Of a DNA stretch of 64,000 bases, positions 24,781 to 36,148 are shown in pieces. The DNA lies in assembly GCA_003024175.1 (NCBI GenBank), contig MDYQ01000129.1:62001-126000 (forward strand). The letters run 5' to 3'. The notes under the pieces are model-generated. The model did no database searches. It saw only the letters and a program-made list of their open reading frames with translations, and was not told the DNA's origin. The first letter of the stretch is position 1. Every line of letters starts with the position of its first letter. A program made the position numbers and the translations under genes. The stretch comes from Planoprotostelium fungivorum. Taxonomy: Eukaryota > Evosea > Variosea > Cavosteliida > Cavosteliaceae.

Positions 24781-25675
24781 GTAAATGGATGAACCAGATC
24801 GTGTAGTTTACTTCTACCTCGTGCCGTATGCATGTGATGTTGGTACCTCGCTCGCTTGATGATGATGACCAGCTACAATCACATTCTCCGAATCTGATCG
24901 CATACCTTATAGGACGGAGAGAAACACCATGGTGTAGATTGATAGAAAACATTTCTGCCGCCTTCTCTGTTTTCAATCGATAATGTCCATAACATCTCAT
25001 TGTTCTCATACCAATCTCTCTGCTGAGACACCAGTAAGGACACAAGTTGCTGGCAACAGTTGCGGCCATACGGCAGGGCGAAACTTGTGTTTGAATCAAA
25101 TCATGAAGAAAATTTCTTTAAATCTCTTCGTGGGGATGTGATTCAGTTTTTCCGGTTGGCAGTCAAATGGTGCATTGAGAATGGATCACTTCTCTTCCTT
25201 CTCCCGACTACTGGAATATGCATGACAAAGGAATTTGTGATCCAAATGCATGGACACCAACCAGAAAAACCATATCATGTATCGAGCATTCTTCTTCTCC
25301 TTCTCTTTCCTGGTAAATCGCTGTAATACTTCCATCATCACATCGATGAATCGCTGTGTAACACCAGCATCTCATCACCGCGCGTCATCTCACAGTTGTT
25401 GTCATCATCTTCTCTCAAGGTACGGTTGTTATAGATCACCATGATGCTGGAGAAGTGGGAATCACACTGATTCTTTCGTGGTATTCCGTGAGGTAGTTGA
25501 TCTCCACCGTGTACTCTTCACGCAGTCCAATTATGTACAACCAGCAAATCTCAATTTCTTATTAGAAGCCTCCTCACGCCGTGCATGGCGCCACGAACGA
25601 GATTTTTTCTTTCACAAATTCGCGAGAGAGCTTCACTGTCGAAGCATGGGAATCTCAGAGTCGTTGTCATCATGT
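24781..25675. other. Unassigned 0.9-kb stretch
   Basis: Reading frames of up to about 108 codons occur on both strands (for example minus from 25099 and plus from 25060 and 25478), but none shows a domain, and none joins by plausible splices to a longer protein. It could hold the 3' untranslated region of the KCTD-TLDc gene and decayed coding sequence. No repeat or fold is recognised. Confidence 0.4.
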
Positions 25676-26144
25676 TTATAGATAGATGCCTTCTTCTTCC
25701 TTTTCTTTCTCTTGTGATTCTGCGGGGGCCGGTGGTTTGTGTTCATGCTGCTCCTTCCATTTCTCCAGCCAGGCGTTCAACAATTTCACCGTCAATAGCT
25801 TTCCCTTCATCGATTCAGCCACTGTCCGTCCATCACCCTCACCTCTATCACTCGCTTGTTCTCATCGATCGACTCCAAGATGATCTGTCGTGTCGTGAGA
25901 AAGATTCGCATCATTCACCATCTCACACCTCGTCACTATCGGTCAACGATGCCTCCACCAATAATTCATTGGATCTCACGAGATGTTCCAAAGAGTTTTC
26001 TACTTCTTTCAGTCGAAAGTAAGCCTCTTCTGGACTCTGTGGTACTTGGAATGCGCCCTTGATGGGTGGTGCGGATGGTTTCGGTTGTCCTCTGAAGTCG
26101 CTGAGGAATACTCCTGGCATAACTTCTTTCTCTTGTATCGTCAT
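25676..26144 (-). CDS. Small coiled-coil hypothetical protein
   Basis: About 125 residues from three exons (introns near 25880-25924 and 25802-25844). Sequence features: MTIQEKEVMPGVFLSDF, a proline stretch, then SPEEAYFRLKEVENSLEHLV and SDEIILESIDENKRVIELL, two helices probably forming a coiled coil, an aromatic helix LLNAWLEKWKEQHE and a Glu/Lys-rich tail ending EEEGIYL. I do not recognise the family. Frame continuity across three exons and a clear ATG and stop support a real gene. Confidence 0.6.
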
Positions 26145-26304
26145 TTTGTCTTGTTTCGAATGATGGATGATGTGTGATGATTACGCAGAAATGGTTGTCA
26201 GAACAATAAAATACTTTACCCGGATTTTATTTTATTCTCATCTGATGGAACTCTGGTTACATGAGGCGTCGTGCAGTGAGAATCATAGAATCGGACAGCT
26301 ACGA

Positions 26305-26501
26305 TCATACCCGCTTGATCACCCACGATCCCTTCCCAACTCGAAAGGTAAGCAAGCGTGGGCGATGCTAGTACCCTGATGGGCGACCACACAGGAAGCC
26401 ATCGTATCGTAGCTGTTTTCTTCATCCTCCTTATACTGCATCAGCAGTGTTCCTCCGGTACATATGAGACACAGAAAGTGCACTGCATCGCGATGATCCA
26501 T
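26305..26501 (-). CDS. Short frame, possibly last WD40 blade of the upstream gene
   Basis: Reads MDHRDAVHFLCLICTGGTLL, like the opening of a WD40 repeat (HRDAVxxLCLI..GGTL), then SYDTMASCVVAHQ; a small intron would give a basic end, VGKGSWVIKRV. It lies just downstream of the WD40 gene on the same strand. I found no GT donor that would splice it to VCVWK, so it is either the separated 3' exon of that gene or a fragment. Confidence 0.3.
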
Positions 26502-26539
26502 GGTTTCTCGTGTGTAGATGACTTCTGATCACAATATCT

Positions 26540-29445
26540 TTATTTCCAAACACAGACGAAACAGTCTGAAGAGCCAGACCATATCTCGTTCGTCTTCTCT
26601 ACAAACAACAGGCAGTTGACCGACGACTCATGCTCCCTGCTCACTTCACTCTCCGGTAAATCTTGTGCGACATCGTACGTCTGTACTCTCCATCAGCTCT
26701 CTCATCATCACGCTGATCACGTGATAGCGATCATCAACATCATCATGATCATGCGAGACGAACTTCACCTTTGCGTCCCAAATGTCCAATTTTCCATCCT
26801 CGGCTCCCGCCCAAACATGATGCGACGTCTTCGCTTGCGTGAGAGAAATTGCAGCGACGCGGCAGCTCATCGTCTTGATGTTGTCATGATGATCAGAGCT
26901 CCAACAACGGATGGTTGCGTCTCCACTGCAGCTCCATATCTCAAAGGAGTAAGAAGCTGGCCCGATCGATGTGAACGAGTGAACGGGTCCCGTGTGGCCT
27001 TGTAATGTTTTGATCGTCTTGAGTGTCTGATTGGGTCAGTCCGTCTACAACGGTGTAGATGGGATTACACACCGTACAGTTCCAGATGTGGATGAGGCCG
27101 GACGATGTACCGCACCACATTGTGTTGGAGTTTTTGATGAAGCAGGTGATGGGGGAGGGTGTTCCTTCCATCTTGAGGTCTTTCTTCGGTTTCAGACTCT
27201 GGGTGAGGGTGAGTGTGATGATTTTATGTCTCGAGTGATGATATTGCAGCTGATGATCTCGAAGATCACCCCATCATCATCATGAGGTGATCTCATCTTG
27301 ATGATGTGATGAACTCGCAGATGATGTACATGATGATGCATGTTGATGTGATCACCTTCGAGTCGTAAAGTCTGATGATTCCATCGTTACATCCCAACCA
27401 CACGAATTGATCGGCTTCCATCATACAATTGACCCACAGATCTTTGTCCTTGCTGCTCACAATGATCTTCTTCTCTGGAAGTGCTTTCTGTCACAGTTCA
27501 ATCATACGACATCACAATGAGACATCTCACCTTGGGTGACCAAATGAGGACAGTCTTGTCGACTGAAGAGGACCACACCTGAGATATCTCGTCATGACAT
27601 GTTCATCATCTGATCATCATCTCACACACCTTGTCCTTCACCAGCAATAGATCTGATATCATTCCAGAATGATGTCTCCTGTCTTCCAACATCTGCCCCG
27701 TCTACAACCGTCAGTCGTTCGAATTCTCCGCGAGATTTCACCTCGATCTCCCAGATCCTGATGTTACCATCGGCACAGCCACTCCACATCTGACCTCCCA
27801 CAGACAATAGGTGTGTGACGGCCGCAGTGTGTTCTTCCAACTTTTTGCACACAGAGAAACCTGGGACGGAGCTGCGAGAGGCCATGCTGTTCATGCGACT
27901 GCGAGTGATCTGAAATTTCGATGAGAAGGGCGGGAAATTTCGATTAGAAATGTGTGAAATTTCGTGGAAAATGGATCACCGGTGTGCCTCGAGGAGAGAT
28001 GGATGTGGATTCGGTCATGCCACCGCTGGTCTTCATATCGTCCATCTACAACGAGTCAGAAGACGTTACGAATGTTTTTGAATGATTTCTAATGTCGTGA
28101 AAGTGACGATTCACCACATCGAAGTGGCTGGGCTCATCTATACGCATCTACACACACATTCATATCTCATTTATCCACATCTCTATTCTCTATTTCTATC
28201 TCTATTCTCTTCTATTTTCATCTCTTCTCATCTATCTCCCTTCTATACAGATACAATAGACTATGCATATCTTCACATTCTGACGAACAAGAAGAGAAAG
28301 ACAGACACTCACCGAACAATAGCTCCTCGTATCATCTTCTCTCATCCGAACTGGAAACCCAGTCGAGCTCACTGGCCTGCCTGAAGTGCTTCTCAATCGA
28401 TTGTTCGCAGGGCTGCTCATCCTTGGAATGCTCGCCAGCTGCGTCAACAGCGCCTCGTTCGTCACCCTCAACGTCTCCAACTCTGCGTTGGCCTGCCCGA
28501 GTCAATTTGAAATTTGAAATGCGCGGGAAATCGGCGTCGGGCTCACCTTTGCGGTGACGTCTTGTTGAGTGGATAAGAGTCTCTTCGTCTCTTCACACTC
28601 GTTGTTCTCTTCTTCGATTTGCCTCTTCAACTTCTCGTGTTGGAGCCGCAGGAGTTCGTTGGCTTCCTCGATGCGTTGGAGTTCGTGCATGACCAATTGG
28701 AGGTTGGCGACGGTCTCTTGTTTCATCTCGTTTCGTCTCTGGATTTCAGATTCGATGGCCTGTGATGAGATGTCAGATGCGGAATGATGGATGGGTAAAT
28801 CGTGGGATGGGTGATGATGAACGAAGGATGTGCGATTGGGTGATGAGTCATCGAGGGACCCTTACCTCCTCATGTTTCGTTTCGACTTCAGATATGAGCA
28901 ATATGATGTGTTGTTTCTCTTTCTGGGCTTCTGCGATGTCGCTCTGAAGAGATGCCGTGATGGCTCTTTCTCTCTCTATTTCTTCCTCCTTGGCGGTGAT
29001 CTGTCGAATGTCACCCTATGAAATAATAGATAGAGTCACCTCTCCCTCCAATTGACCTTTTTCGTTCTCCAACAATATCTTGTAATCCTTTACAAGTTTA
29101 GAGACATTAACCATATCGTGCGATGAATTAACATTCCAATATCAAGCCCCGACTTCGAATATAGAAGGCGTTGAGTATCGATCGTCTATTCACCGTGATC
29201 TGTCCGATGAGAGTTGCAATGGAGCTCTTTGCTGTCACGATAGATGCTCTCTGTTGTTCCAGTTGTTGTCTCTTCTTTCGATTCCTCTCCCTCTCCGCCG
29301 TGATCATCGCTCTCAATCGATCGGCTCCGGTCAGATTGGCCCAGCTGCTCTCATCCAATTCATCATCATCGTCTGAAGAGGTAAAGTCTTCAGAGTCTGA
29401 TGGGACTGTTGTCTCTGTGATGGGCTCAGACAACTCGTCGGCCAT
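26540..29445 (-). CDS. Coiled-coil and WD40-repeat protein
   Basis: The N-terminus is acidic (SDSEDFTSSDDDDELDESSW), then about 250 residues of coiled coil (AERERNRKKRQQLEQQRASI, EEANELLRLQHEKLKRQIEE). A Ser/Arg-rich linker follows (STSISPRGTPITRSRMNSM). The C-terminal half is a WD40 propeller: QMWSGCADGNIRIWEIE, KVWSSSVDKTVLIWSPKALP, FVWLGCNDGIIRLYDSK, TMWCGTSSGLIHIWNCTV, HHVWAGAEDGKLDIWDAKV, EIWSGSSDCFVCVWK. Over twelve short introns. The one at about 27910-27980 has three GAAATTTC copies, the last forming the acceptor, and those at about 27701 and 28045 end in GTTGTAG. A scaffold role in signalling or cytoskeleton is likely but the family is not identified. Confidence 0.8.
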
Positions 29446-29727
29446 GGGATGCGGTAAACCTTATCAGAATGAGCTCCCGGTTGCCGTTGTAGAAGATTGA
29501 CAAACGCAGATATCAGCGAAAATCACACATCGTCTCCATCATGAAACATGAATAGGTGAGTGCCAGCAGATCATCTTCATCATCATCAATAGTCTTGCGA
29601 TGTGATGGAGATAAAAAGACAAAGCATCGAACAGCACAGCCTTTTATAAATACATCGAGACCTTCCTTTGTCTCGTCTGTTCTCTTTGTCCACCAGAAGA
29701 TATACAGGACGCCCTCTCTTCCTCCAC

Positions 29728-30929
29728 TTAAGAATCAAAGTTGCCAGAGTGGCCAGTAGGTTTGCTCCTTCTGCTCTTCTTCTTGTTGGATTCGACTTGG
29801 AAGGCGTTGGACAAGATGACCTCCTGCTCTGTCCTCTTATCCTCTGTGACGTAGGTCACGTGAAACTTTAGACGGTAGCTGTGACCTCTCGAGTTCTCAA
29901 AGATCTGATGAGACGGTGAGCGATGAGAAGAATAAAATAAAATAAATTCACCTTCAGTTGGAAGCGAGTGGAAGAGAGGTTGTAAGGGTTCAAGAGGAGA
30001 TGAAGAGCACCCTGAGATGAGCTACCGAGAAGTCTCTGTTTGTCCGGGAGGGACTCTCCGTTGACGTCTACGAGCTCCACCGACACGATTCCAGATGTGA
30101 TCTTGAGATCGGTCCTGTCCTTGTGCAGGTCCTTGATGCCGACGACGGGGTTGGGGTTGAGGTACCGGTTCTCATGTTCGTAAGACTTCCTCTGTTTGGG
30201 TCTGAGGGGGGTCTTCAGCTCGAAGAGGTTGGTGGGGTTCTCGGGGCACACCGCCTGAGCTCTCGATGCGGGCTGATGTCTCGGACGGGGGTGAGGTCTA
30301 GACTGTGTCGATGGATGCTGGCTCTGTCTCGGTATGGCCGAAGCTTGCATCATGACGTCTGCGAAGGCGGACGTAGAGCACAGCTGCTCTCCGAATGACA
30401 GAACCGGAGACGTGGTGTTTGCGATGGCAGGAGCTTGAACGGGGGAGAGCTGAAAATTGGAGGCGAGGAAGGCGTCCAAGTTGGTCTGTGGGGCGTCTAA
30501 GAACTTGAGTGGCTCGTGGTGGACTGAATCGGTGCTGCCGGCGGGGACGACTTGGTTATTTTCTGGCTCTTCACAGATGCGGTCCAATCGACCATCGAAA
30601 ATGTGTCTCGACCTCTTGTTGGGATGTTCCATCATTCCGTCGAAAGACCTCTTGCCCGCGACTGACCCCAGAGAAGACAGAGAATTATTGTCTAAATTGT
30701 CGAGACCACTGTCATAGCCATAGGAGGAATCATAATCGAGATTCGAATCGTAATCGAAGTTGGAATCGTATGCTGAGTCGTAGGCACTGTCGTAGCTCGA
30801 ATCGTAATTGGAGCTGTAGGCCGAATCATAGCCACTGTCGTTGTTCGATGCCGAAGACGAGAAGTCGAAGCTGCCCGCAAGAGTGGCAAATTCCTGAGCG
30901 AAGAGGGCGTGATGATGAGTATTGTCCAT
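29728..30929 (-). CDS. CudA-like transcription factor with YDS-repeat N-terminus
   Basis: 384 residues, two exons (intron about 29905-29951). Residues about 28-75 are a low-complexity run built on the unit YDS (SAYDSAYDSNFDYDSNLDYD). A basic stretch with possible nuclear signal (MEHPNKRSRHIFDGR) follows. The C-terminal about 150 residues look like the conserved core of Dictyostelium CudA: RPKQRKSYEHENRYLNPNPV, GIVSVELVDVNGESLP, RFQLKIFENSRGHSYRLKFH, then a basic end SNKKKSRRSKPTGHSG. CudA proteins are sequence-specific DNA-binding factors distantly related to the STAT fold. Assignment is from remembered motif pattern. A 700-bp divergent region with predicted hairpins separates it from the pab gene. 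Confidence 0.6.
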
Positions 30930-31409
30930 AGCTGCTGTCCTCTCTGGAGGTAATGGAAGAATGGAGGTCGCCCAGCGAATGTGCGATTTGCTTAGGGCCG
31001 TGTGTGTGGAAACTTTTTGCTCCCAGACCCTGGAGCTCTTCAAATCACGTCACCTCATCTCCTTACTCACGTCAGAGTTCACGTCAACTCCGGTACAAAG
31101 CCCTCTGAATCGTCTCTTCTTCTGGTCTTTACCACTTTAACCTGGAAGAACCTCCTGACGATCAGTACGCGCAGCGAGAAACCACATGAAATATCACCCG
31201 CTAGCATCAGACTAGTGGAATAAAATTCGATTTTATAGCTCGAGCATCTCAACCGTGGAGAAGAAGTCCCTAGCAAGGCAAGTTGAGAGATGTGTTCTGA
31301 TGAATGAGGTGACACATAGCTTACTGATAGATCGATTCTGAAGAAGGGTTGAGACCCTGTGCGCCTGATGTATCGGTCGCAGATCAGTCCGAACACGAGA
31401 GGGACATCG

Positions 31410-31650
31410 AACGTCTCTACTCTCTAAACATCGACTAGAGACGAGAGAGTAGGGAGGCTGGAAGGTTTATATGGGTGGGTAAGGTGAGACTTAGCCTTAA
31501 GAGGTTACCCTTTCTGAGAAAAAGGAAACACGTCAGGGGCCTTTTCTCAGCCGCTTTTCATGGAAGGGACGCTATTACTAAAGGATAGATGGCTTACGCT
31601 CCTCCTCCAAATTTGAGCAGCTAAAGGTTTCCCCTGGGGTTGGAGGAGAT
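31410..31650. ncRNA. Candidate structured RNA (four successive hairpins), unclassified
   Basis: In the intergenic region, four inverted repeats occur in a row: CTACTCTCT with AGAGAGTAG; GGGTAA(GG) with (CC)TTACCC around an inner AAGG/CCTT; CTGAGAAAAAGG with CCTTTTCTCAG; CTCCTCCAA with TTGGAGGAG. I see no match to tRNA, 5S, spliceosomal or signal-recognition RNA on either strand. It could instead be a 5' leader of the pab gene or a transposon-derived palindrome set. Strand is undetermined. Confidence 0.35.
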
Positions 31651-31744
31651 CAACATAGTCTCACACGATCACGTACGCACGCGGAAAAGGAGTGTTGTAG
31701 TCGTTCGTTCTGCATCTCATTCTCAAACACAATCACCTTCGACG

Positions 31745-34700
31745 ATGGGGGGAGACATAGACGTCGTTACTGAAGAAGATGGGAACGCTGTTCGAGTTTT
31801 ATTGATCGACAACTATGATTCATACACCTTCAATCTGTTTCAATTGTTCGCTGAAGTCTGTGGAGCCCCACCTGACGTCGTAAAAAATGACGATATCCCT
31901 GAAGACAAGTGGGATGATGTGGTTGAGAAATGGTTGACGACATATCACTGCATCGTCCTCTCTCCCGGACCGGGTGAGCCGAATAGTTCCGTCTTTTTAT
32001 CGCATCACCAATCATCGTCACACCTCTCTTTTATCTCACATCCATCATCGAATCATCTCTCGTAATCGATGCCTCCGTCTCAATCGACGTCCACCAGGTG
32101 TGCCATCTCTCTCGTCCGATTTTGGCATCTGCATGAAGGTCATCCGTTCCATCAGTCGAACATCACACGGACCCACCCTCTTTGGCGTGTGCCTCGGCCA
32201 CCAAGGCCTGGCCATCCACTTTGGTTACGAGGTGAAGTCAGTCACTTGACCTCCACTCAATCCTCTCAGCTCGCCCTCGCTCCCAGCGTGGCCCATGGGA
32301 TCCTCTCCCCCGTGCGACACGGTGGAGACGGAATCTTCCGCGAGATTCCGTCACCCTTCGAAGTCGTCAGGCACGTTGTAGATGGAATATATTCGAATTA
32401 ACGGCAACAGGTACCACTCATGGATCGTCAGAGAAGATAAAGAGTCACCTCTTAATGTGACGGCCAGGACGGACGATGGTGAGTCTGTCGACGGAGAAGA
32501 TTCCGAGAGATTTCAGGCCTGGTGATGGGGGTGCAGCACGAGAGCCTGCCCCTCTATGGTGTACAGTTCCACCCTGAGTCCATCTGCACGAAATTCGGTA
32601 GAAAACTCGTGGAGAACTTGATTCACGTAACTGTGGAGAGACTCGGCCTGGCTCCCCCTTCTCTTCCTTCGAGACATCTCAACGAAGATATCTCGCCGAA
32701 GACACCACACCCGAATTGGAAATTGAACGCGGAGGCAATCAATCTACAACTCGCCAAGGAAGATTCCATCAATTTTTCCGAGAGGGTGAGATGATGGAGG
32801 GGGAGAGGGCGTTGACCCCCGCAGGTTTTCACTGAAATTTCTTGGGAGGGTAGCCATGGAACGAGACCTCCCATCATGTGGCTGGACTCTTCCAGGGTAG
32901 AGGAAGGTCTCAGTCGATTCTCCATCATGATCAGAGCCGGTGAGAGATTCACATTCATTCTATACGTATCATCTTCATTCTATATGGAGGTAACTCGTTG
33001 TAGACGGACCCCACAGTCACCTGATCTCCTACTGGGTAAGCCGTCGCACACTAGAAGATTCGAGGAAAGATCCGAGAGAAATCACCTGGTGTGAAGGTGG
33101 TGGTGATGATTTTTATTCGATTGAAAGGCTGCAGGTGAAGATTTCTTTGATTATTTGGACAGAGAGAAGGACAAGTACAGACTGATCGAGACGAGAGTGG
33201 GTGAGTTCGCTCGTTCGTGTCGTCTACAACGGTGTAGATCTACCCTTTGATTTTCAATGTGGATATGTGGGGTACCTGGGATACGAGATGTATTATGATA
33301 GCTTACCCGGTTTCGATCGGAAAGAGGTCAATTCATCATCCATCTCATCACATCACCGTCACGATCATCTTGCCATCACGATCACCTGATCATCATGATG
33401 ATCATCACCACACTGTATGCATATCACTGAAGAGTGACACAGGCCCAACCTCTTCCCCACCCAGACGCATCCCTCGTATTCAGTGACAGAGCCCTCGTAT
33501 TCGATCACCTGTTGGGTACCTGTCACATCCTATCTCTTCAATCTACAACGGGTAAATCCACGATTATGTCGACATTTCTGATGAAAAGAATAGAAGAGAA
33601 GGACACGCTGTGGATGAAAGAGACGGAGGAGAAATTGAGAGAGGTGAAACACGTCGTCGACATATATTCTAACGTCGACAGTGTCTGGAGAGGTACAAGA
33701 GGAGTCCTAAATGTTTCCCGCGGAGCGATTTCGGAGTCTCAAAGTCCCAAAACGGACCCACTATGTCCCAGGGCCACGATCGGTACCTCTCACACATCGA
33801 AACCTGTCTGGAAGAGGTAAATGAACCGCTTTCCACCATCTACAACGCGTCAGATAAGCAAGGGAGAGAGCTACGAGCTGTGTCTCACCAATCGTGTCGA
33901 CGTCGACAACCGTGTGGATCCCCTGACTCTCCATCGAATTCTCCGATCGGAAAATCCGGCACCCTACTCCGCCTTCTTGTTCTACAACGAACAATTTTCC
34001 GTCGTCTCTTGCTCACCGGAAAAATTCCTGACGCTGGACCGACGGGGTCACGTGACCTCCAAGCCCATCAAAGGGACGGCCAAGAGAGGTGAGGAGGGGA
34101 GATCGGCTCGTTGTAGATGAAGGACAGGGGAGACGAGGGAAGAGGACGAGAGGATAAGGGAAGAATTGAGGAACAGCTCGAAGGATTTTTCCGAGAACCT
34201 GATGATCGTGGATCTCATACGTAACGACCTGGGAAGGGTGATCGATCTACAACGAGCCATCTCATTGACTGACATTTTCTATCATTTGATCTACAACGAG
34301 CCATCTTATCTCTTCCACCGCGTTTTTCTTCTATTGACATGGAGATAGGTCAGCGAAATCGGTTCAGTGAAAGTTCCAAAGTTGATGGATGTAGAATCTT
34401 ACACCACCGTACATCAATTGGTCACCACGGTGACGTCCAAGACGGAAGGTGTGGGATATTTCACGTGAAAGCTTCTGATTCTCCATCAGGTGATGGAGAT
34501 TGTGTCAGACTGTTGAAAGCCATGCTGCCACCTGGCTCCATGACAGGAGCCCCGAAGGTACGCTCCGTTCGCATCCTGCGCAGGTGAAGAACTTTCTCTG
34601 AAATTTCCCACTTTTTTCTCGGAATGTTCTCACGGGGGTCCAGGCTGGAAGATCATGCCAGAGGCATCTACTCTGGTTGCATCGGTTACATCTCTTGTAA

Positions 34701-35816
34701 TGGTGCCTGTGACTTCTCTGTTGTCATACGAACGGCGGTACAGTGTGGAGACAAACTCACCATCGGGTGTGGTGGAGCCATTGTCTCTCTATCCGATCCA
34801 GAGGAAGAATGGAAGGAGGTGAGAAGTAGGGAGGGAGGTCACGTGACCATCGCAGGTCGAACTGAAATCTGCGGCACTGAGGAGGGGTATAGAGAAGGCG
34901 GAGGGATGTGTGCCCGAGTGAGTGGATGGAGTTGGGGATGCGTAAGATGAATTTTCGTTCAGTTTCCACCTGTTGGAGACGATACTGTACAGAGCGAGTC
35001 GTGACGAATTCTTTCTATTATCAGGACATCTACAACGATTGGAAGAAGCTGCCAGATATTTCGGATTTCCCTTCGACGAATCTTCCAATGATGTCATCAA
35101 GAAGAAATTGAGAGAAGCGGTGGAGGCTTCTGATCTGCGAGATCGCGAGAACCAAAATCTGCGAATGCGATTACTCTATGGGAGATACGGCCACGTGACT
35201 GCCCAGGTGATCTCCTCGAAATTTCGATCCACTGAGAGTGTCTCAGACGACCATCATACCTGCCACGGGGAATCAGAAGAAATTTCGATTGAAATTCGCG
35301 TCCTCACCTCTCGTCGACTCAAGGGACCCCTTCATCTCTCACAAGACGGACCGAAGACTCATCTACAACGAGGTCATTCGATTTTCTATTGAATATAGAT
35401 TCTGACGAAGAGAACAGGCGATGAAGAGAGACGGTGGAGAAGGTGTAGACGACGTCGTATTGTATAACGAGAGGGGAGAGGTTCGTACGGTTGAACGAGA
35501 GAAAGATTGAAATATCACAGGTGACCGAAACCACGATCGCCAATATTGCTGTGTGGAGTGAAGAAGGATTCTGGCTTACGCCGCCTCTTTCGAGCGGTCT
35601 ATTACCGGGTGTCATGCGATCTCATCTGCTTGGTGATGAGTCGAATCAGATGAGAGAACGGGTGAGGATGAATCTTGAGAAGACTCTACACGTCTCATCG
35701 CTCACCGATGTGTGCAGGTCATCACGATCGATGACGTCAAGAGGTCAACGAGAATCAAACTTTTCAATTCGGTTCGTGGCGAGTTCGAAGCCCAGTTGAC
35801 GAGTGGTAACTCATAA
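31745..35816 (+). CDS. Trifunctional p-aminobenzoate synthase: PabA-PabB-PabC fusion
   Basis: One gene encodes the whole chorismate-to-PABA route for folate. PabA glutaminase: LLIDNYDSYTFNLFQLFAEV, the nucleophile in FGVCLGHQGLA and the histidine in GVQFHPESI. PabB aminodeoxychorismate synthase: CGYVGYLGYEMYYDSLPGFD, ELCLTNRVDVDNRVDPL, FSVVSCSPEKFL, SKPIKGTAKRG (PIKGT is the aminodeoxychorismate-synthase form, with the catalytic lysine), IVDLIRNDLGRV, GSMTGAPK and GIYSGCIGYI. PabC lyase (PLP, fold IV): ETILYRASRDEFFLLSGHLQ, LEEAARYFGFPFD, VVLYNERGEVTETTIANIAV, PPLSSGLLPGVMR. Many short introns; one near 32371-32410 looks GC-AG, and one at about 34235-34347 has two copies of the window's intron motif. 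Start MGGDIDVV at 31745. Confidence 0.9.
34243..34307 (-). repeat. Two identical 18-mers of the intron motif in one pab intron
   Basis: ATCTACAACGAGCCATCT occurs at 34243-34260 and again at 34289-34306, 46 bp apart, in the intron between LIRNDLGR and VSEIGSVK. Both are antisense to the transcript relative to the CGTTGTAG form. Confidence 0.85.
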
Positions 35817-35951
35817 ATGGTTTATTCGATGAGGATGACATCTCATGCTCTCATCCGTCTTCGGTGTCTCGTTGTAGATCGACCGTTTATTGAGATTTCT
35901 CATTCAGATAAAACGTCGGATTTGTTCAAATCTCTACCTCTCCCACGCGGT

Positions 35952-35997
35952 TGTTACCGTCGACCGTCACGTTAGTTAGCGTGACAGCACGGTAACA
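35952..35997. other. Strong stem-loop between pab and HMG genes
   Basis: Outer stem TGTTACCGT / ACGGTAACA (9 bp) and inner stem GTCACG / CGTGAC (6 bp) around the loop TTAGTTAG, with a small internal loop. It lies about 135 bp past the pab stop and 150 bp before the HMG start. It may be a regulatory site or part of an untranslated region. The rest of 35817-36148 holds one motif copy (35870) and no gene. Confidence 0.6.
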
Positions 35998-36148
35998 GTG
36001 TCCGGAGCCGCCGTATTCTCATTTTACATCTCACTCACACGACCACACGACACACGTAAGACACAAGACACGACCGCGACAACTACGTGAGAGAGACGAC
36101 GTCTCATCTGCATGGGTGGACGGCTGATCGAAACGAAACAGATTCGCC

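Noticed and set aside
30123-30931. Plus-strand frames opposite the CudA-like gene
   Set aside because: Shadow frames; the minus frame has repeats, a conserved core and a clean two-exon structure.
35028-35374. CTACAAC matches in the PabC part counted at first as dispersed motif copies
   Set aside because: They fall inside codons (HLQRLEE and LIYNE) conserved in the enzyme family, so they are coincidental; likewise 33541, 41090, 41330, 48188, 56030 and 63430.
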